A stretch of DNA of 54,164 bases from Methanomassiliicoccales archaeon. GTDB lineage: Archaea > Thermoplasmatota > Thermoplasmata > RBG-16-68-12 > SOIM01. This document shows positions 52,896 through 54,164 of this stretch, piece by piece. The stretch is from contig JAUVGH010000012.1 of the NCBI GenBank assembly GCA_030593885.1, forward strand, positions 1 to 54,164. The letters run 5' to 3'. Each line of letters starts with the position of its first letter. Positions within the stretch are counted from its first letter, which is position 1. Under the pieces are notes generated by a model that made no database searches, was not told where the DNA came from, and was given only the letters and a program-made list of their open reading frames with translations. The position numbers and the translations under genes are program-made.

Positions 52896-52958
52896 AGACT
52901 CCCCATATTGTATGTTCGGATGACCATTAATAAGTTTTTCTATGGTCAGGATGACCAT
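52889..52958. promoter_or_regulatory. Repeated ATGGTCA elements around the AsnC/RAM gene promoter
   Basis: TGACCAT occurs at 52889-52895, 52921-52927 and 52952-52958 (spacing 32 and 31 bp, about three helical turns). The inverse ATGGTCA at 52942-52948 makes a palindrome ATGGTCA-GGA-TGACCAT with the last. The elements flank the TATA-like box and overlap the predicted start codon. They may be operators for an Lrp-type regulator; the first copy may be coincidental, because it includes the start codon. Confidence 0.4.
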
Positions 52959-52985
52959 CGAACGTCATGGCTTTGTCGTAGCGGC

Positions 52986-54164
52986 CTAGACTCGGGTGTG
53001 AACGATATCGCCCCGCTTGATGACCGTGTCAACATGATTGGATGCGAAACGATAGGGGATCTGTTCGTGGTTCTCTATGTCCAGTATTATGATGTCACCC
53101 TGTTTTCCGATTTCCAGCGAGCCAACATCACGGGCCCTTCCTATGGCATGGGCCGCGTTTATGGTCGATGCCACCACGGCCTCGGTCGGGAACATCCTCA
53201 TCTTGTAGCATGCGAGGGAGATCATGAACTGCATCGACTTGGTCCAGCAATTGGGGTTGAAATCAGTTGCCAGGGCCACCGGAAGTCCCAGATCTATCAT
53301 CCTCCTCGCATCCGCGTAGCCGATGTTCGTAGAGAACGATGTCCCGGGGAGGAGTACACCCACGACATCTGCTTCTGCCATCTGGCCTATCCCGTCGTCC
53401 GAGGATTTCTCAAGATGGTCCGCCGAGATCGCGCCCACCTCCGCTGCGAGATTCGCACCCCCCATGTCACTCAGTTCATCCGCGTGCAACTTGGGAACCA
53501 GACCGTATATCTTACCTTCCTCAAGGATCGCCCTTGATTGTTCAACGTCGAAGAAACCCTCCTCGCAGAACACGTCGCAGAAATCGGCAAGTTCCTCGTC
53601 AGCAACTCTCGGTATCATCTTATCAATCACCTGGTCCACATAACCTTCGGGATGGTCCTTCAACTCAGGCGGAACCGCATGTGCGCCGAGGAAGGTCGTT
53701 GAGATGTCCGCCCTGTGTTCCTCGGACAAAGCTCTGGCAACCTCGAGAATACTCATCTCGGCCTCAACATTCAATCCATATCCGCTCTTGACCTCGATGC
53801 TGGTTGTCCCATGGCGCATCATGATGTCAAGTCTATTACTTGCTAACGTTAGGAGCTCGTCGCTCGAAGCTTCCCGAGTGGCGTTCACGGTGCTCAATAT
53901 GCCGCCACCTTTGGAAGCGATGTCAGTATAGGACGCCCCCTCGATCTTCCAGCGAAGTTCATTCTCTCTTGATCCAGCAAAGACCAAGTGCGTGTGAGGG
54001 TCCACGAAACCGGGCATGACCGTCTTTCCAGTTGCATCTAAGATCATGGCATCATCGGTGTCAATCGAGGTCAAAACCTCCTTTCTTGGACCGACTTCCG
54101 AGATGATCCCGTTCTTGATCACGAGCGCCGCTTCCTTCATGACGCCAATGTCCTGAAGCGACTC
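52986..54164 (-). CDS. hutI: Imidazolonepropionase (HutI), N-terminus beyond the window
   Basis: At least 392 residues visible, with the frame open to the window edge (ESLQDIGV before the first ATG at 54140), so the true start lies outside. HutI hydrolyses imidazolone-5-propionate to N-formimino-L-glutamate in histidine degradation. Metal and substrate residues are seen in FVDPHTHLVFAGSRENE, LGAHAVPPE, PKLHADELSD and LATDFNPNCW, and SYTDIASKGGGILSTV is characteristic of HutI. Other hut genes (hutU, hutH) are not in this window but may lie beyond the edge. Confidence 0.94.
   Translation of the reverse strand, partial: ESLQDIGVMKEAALVIKNGIISEVGPRKEVLTSIDTDDAMILDATGKTVMPGFVDPHTHLVFAGSRENELRWKIEGASYTDIASKGGGILSTVNATREASSDELLTLASNRLDIMMRHGTTSIEVKSGYGLNVEAEMSILEVARALSEEHRADISTTFLGAHAVPPELKDHPEGYVDQVIDKMIPRVADEELADFCDVFCEEGFFDVEQSRAILEEGKIYGLVPKLHADELSDMGGANLAAEVGAISADHLEKSSDDGIGQMAEADVVGVLLPGTSFSTNIGYADARRMIDLGLPVALATDFNPNCWTKSMQFMISLACYKMRMFPTEAVVASTINAAHAIGRARDVGSLEIGKQGDIIILDIENHEQIPYRFASNHVDTVIKRGDIVHTRV

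Overview
The window is archaeal and most likely comes from a member of the Thermoplasmatota (Thermoplasmata-like euryarchaea), probably uncultured. The evidence is an archaeal RNA polymerase operon with RpoB in one piece and the largest subunit split into A' and A'', the large subunit of the euryarchaeal D-family DNA polymerase, aEF-1beta, the archaeosine enzyme RaSEA, KsgA, P1/L12 and a 5S rRNA gene unlinked to 16S/23S. Many genes have a TATA-like box about 25 bp before the start codon, so leaderless transcripts are common. Genus-level placement is not possible from sequence reading alone.

Layout. 1-4.6 kb: the end of the ribosomal stalk gene rpl12, a TPR/winged-helix protein, a C/D-box sRNA, and a minus-strand set holding a DUF5611-like gene, raSEA and a SAP/zinc-ribbon membrane protein. 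4.8-6.0 kb: tRNA-Thr(UGU) with a 1.1-kb insertion bounded by copies of the tRNA 3' half and carrying one gene, a Fic-family AMPylase. 6-8.3 kb: a membrane protein and a SufS-like cysteine desulfurase. 8.4-15 kb: a surface-glycan block (three GT4 glycosyltransferases, a Wzx-type flippase, a polytopic glycosyltransferase). 15-18.4 kb: polC (DP2). 18.6-26.1 kb: a beta-propeller protein, a KaiC-like ATPase directly followed by a double winged-helix regulator, and a 1543-residue protein that crosses the membrane through an unusual x-V-N-G tetrapeptide tract. 26.1-26.4 kb: a 5S rRNA gene with a large internal insertion. 26.4-33 kb: prepilin peptidase, an MscS channel and a cation/proton antiporter that both have extracytoplasmic N-terminal domains, a coiled-coil protein, KsgA and a small zinc-binding membrane protein. 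33-42.5 kb: the RNA polymerase operon in the order tRNA-Lys, rpoH, rpoB, rpoA1, rpoA2, rpl30e, nusA-like and a Cys-rich gene, all on the minus strand. 42.7-54.2 kb: a zinc-ribbon protein with aEF-1beta, a second MscS channel, an APC transporter with two UspA domains, a PflX-like radical SAM protein, a giant FG-GAP surface protein behind a lone AsnC/RAM-domain gene, and imidazolonepropionase running off the window end.

Three observations stand out. (1) The tRNA-Lys(UUU) gene (42274-42458, minus) is broken by three introns, in the D-loop, anticodon loop and T-loop. Each sits at a bulge-helix-bulge site, and removing them gives a perfect 74-nt tRNA. (2) The 5S rRNA (about 26129-26366, minus) is about 238 nt because about 119 nt is inserted just before the 3' strand of helix I, a layout recalling Halococcus morrhuae 5S. 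(3) A minimal 1112-bp Fic-only cassette with no integrase sits in tRNA-Thr, flanked by 38-bp perfect repeats.

Outside RNA genes, no gene-free stretch exceeds about 300 bases. The longer gaps are 294-533 (one hairpin and a promoter), 4591-4844 (two hairpins and two promoters) and 42459-42696 (AT-rich, promoters for tRNA-Lys and the zinc-ribbon gene, nothing else seen).
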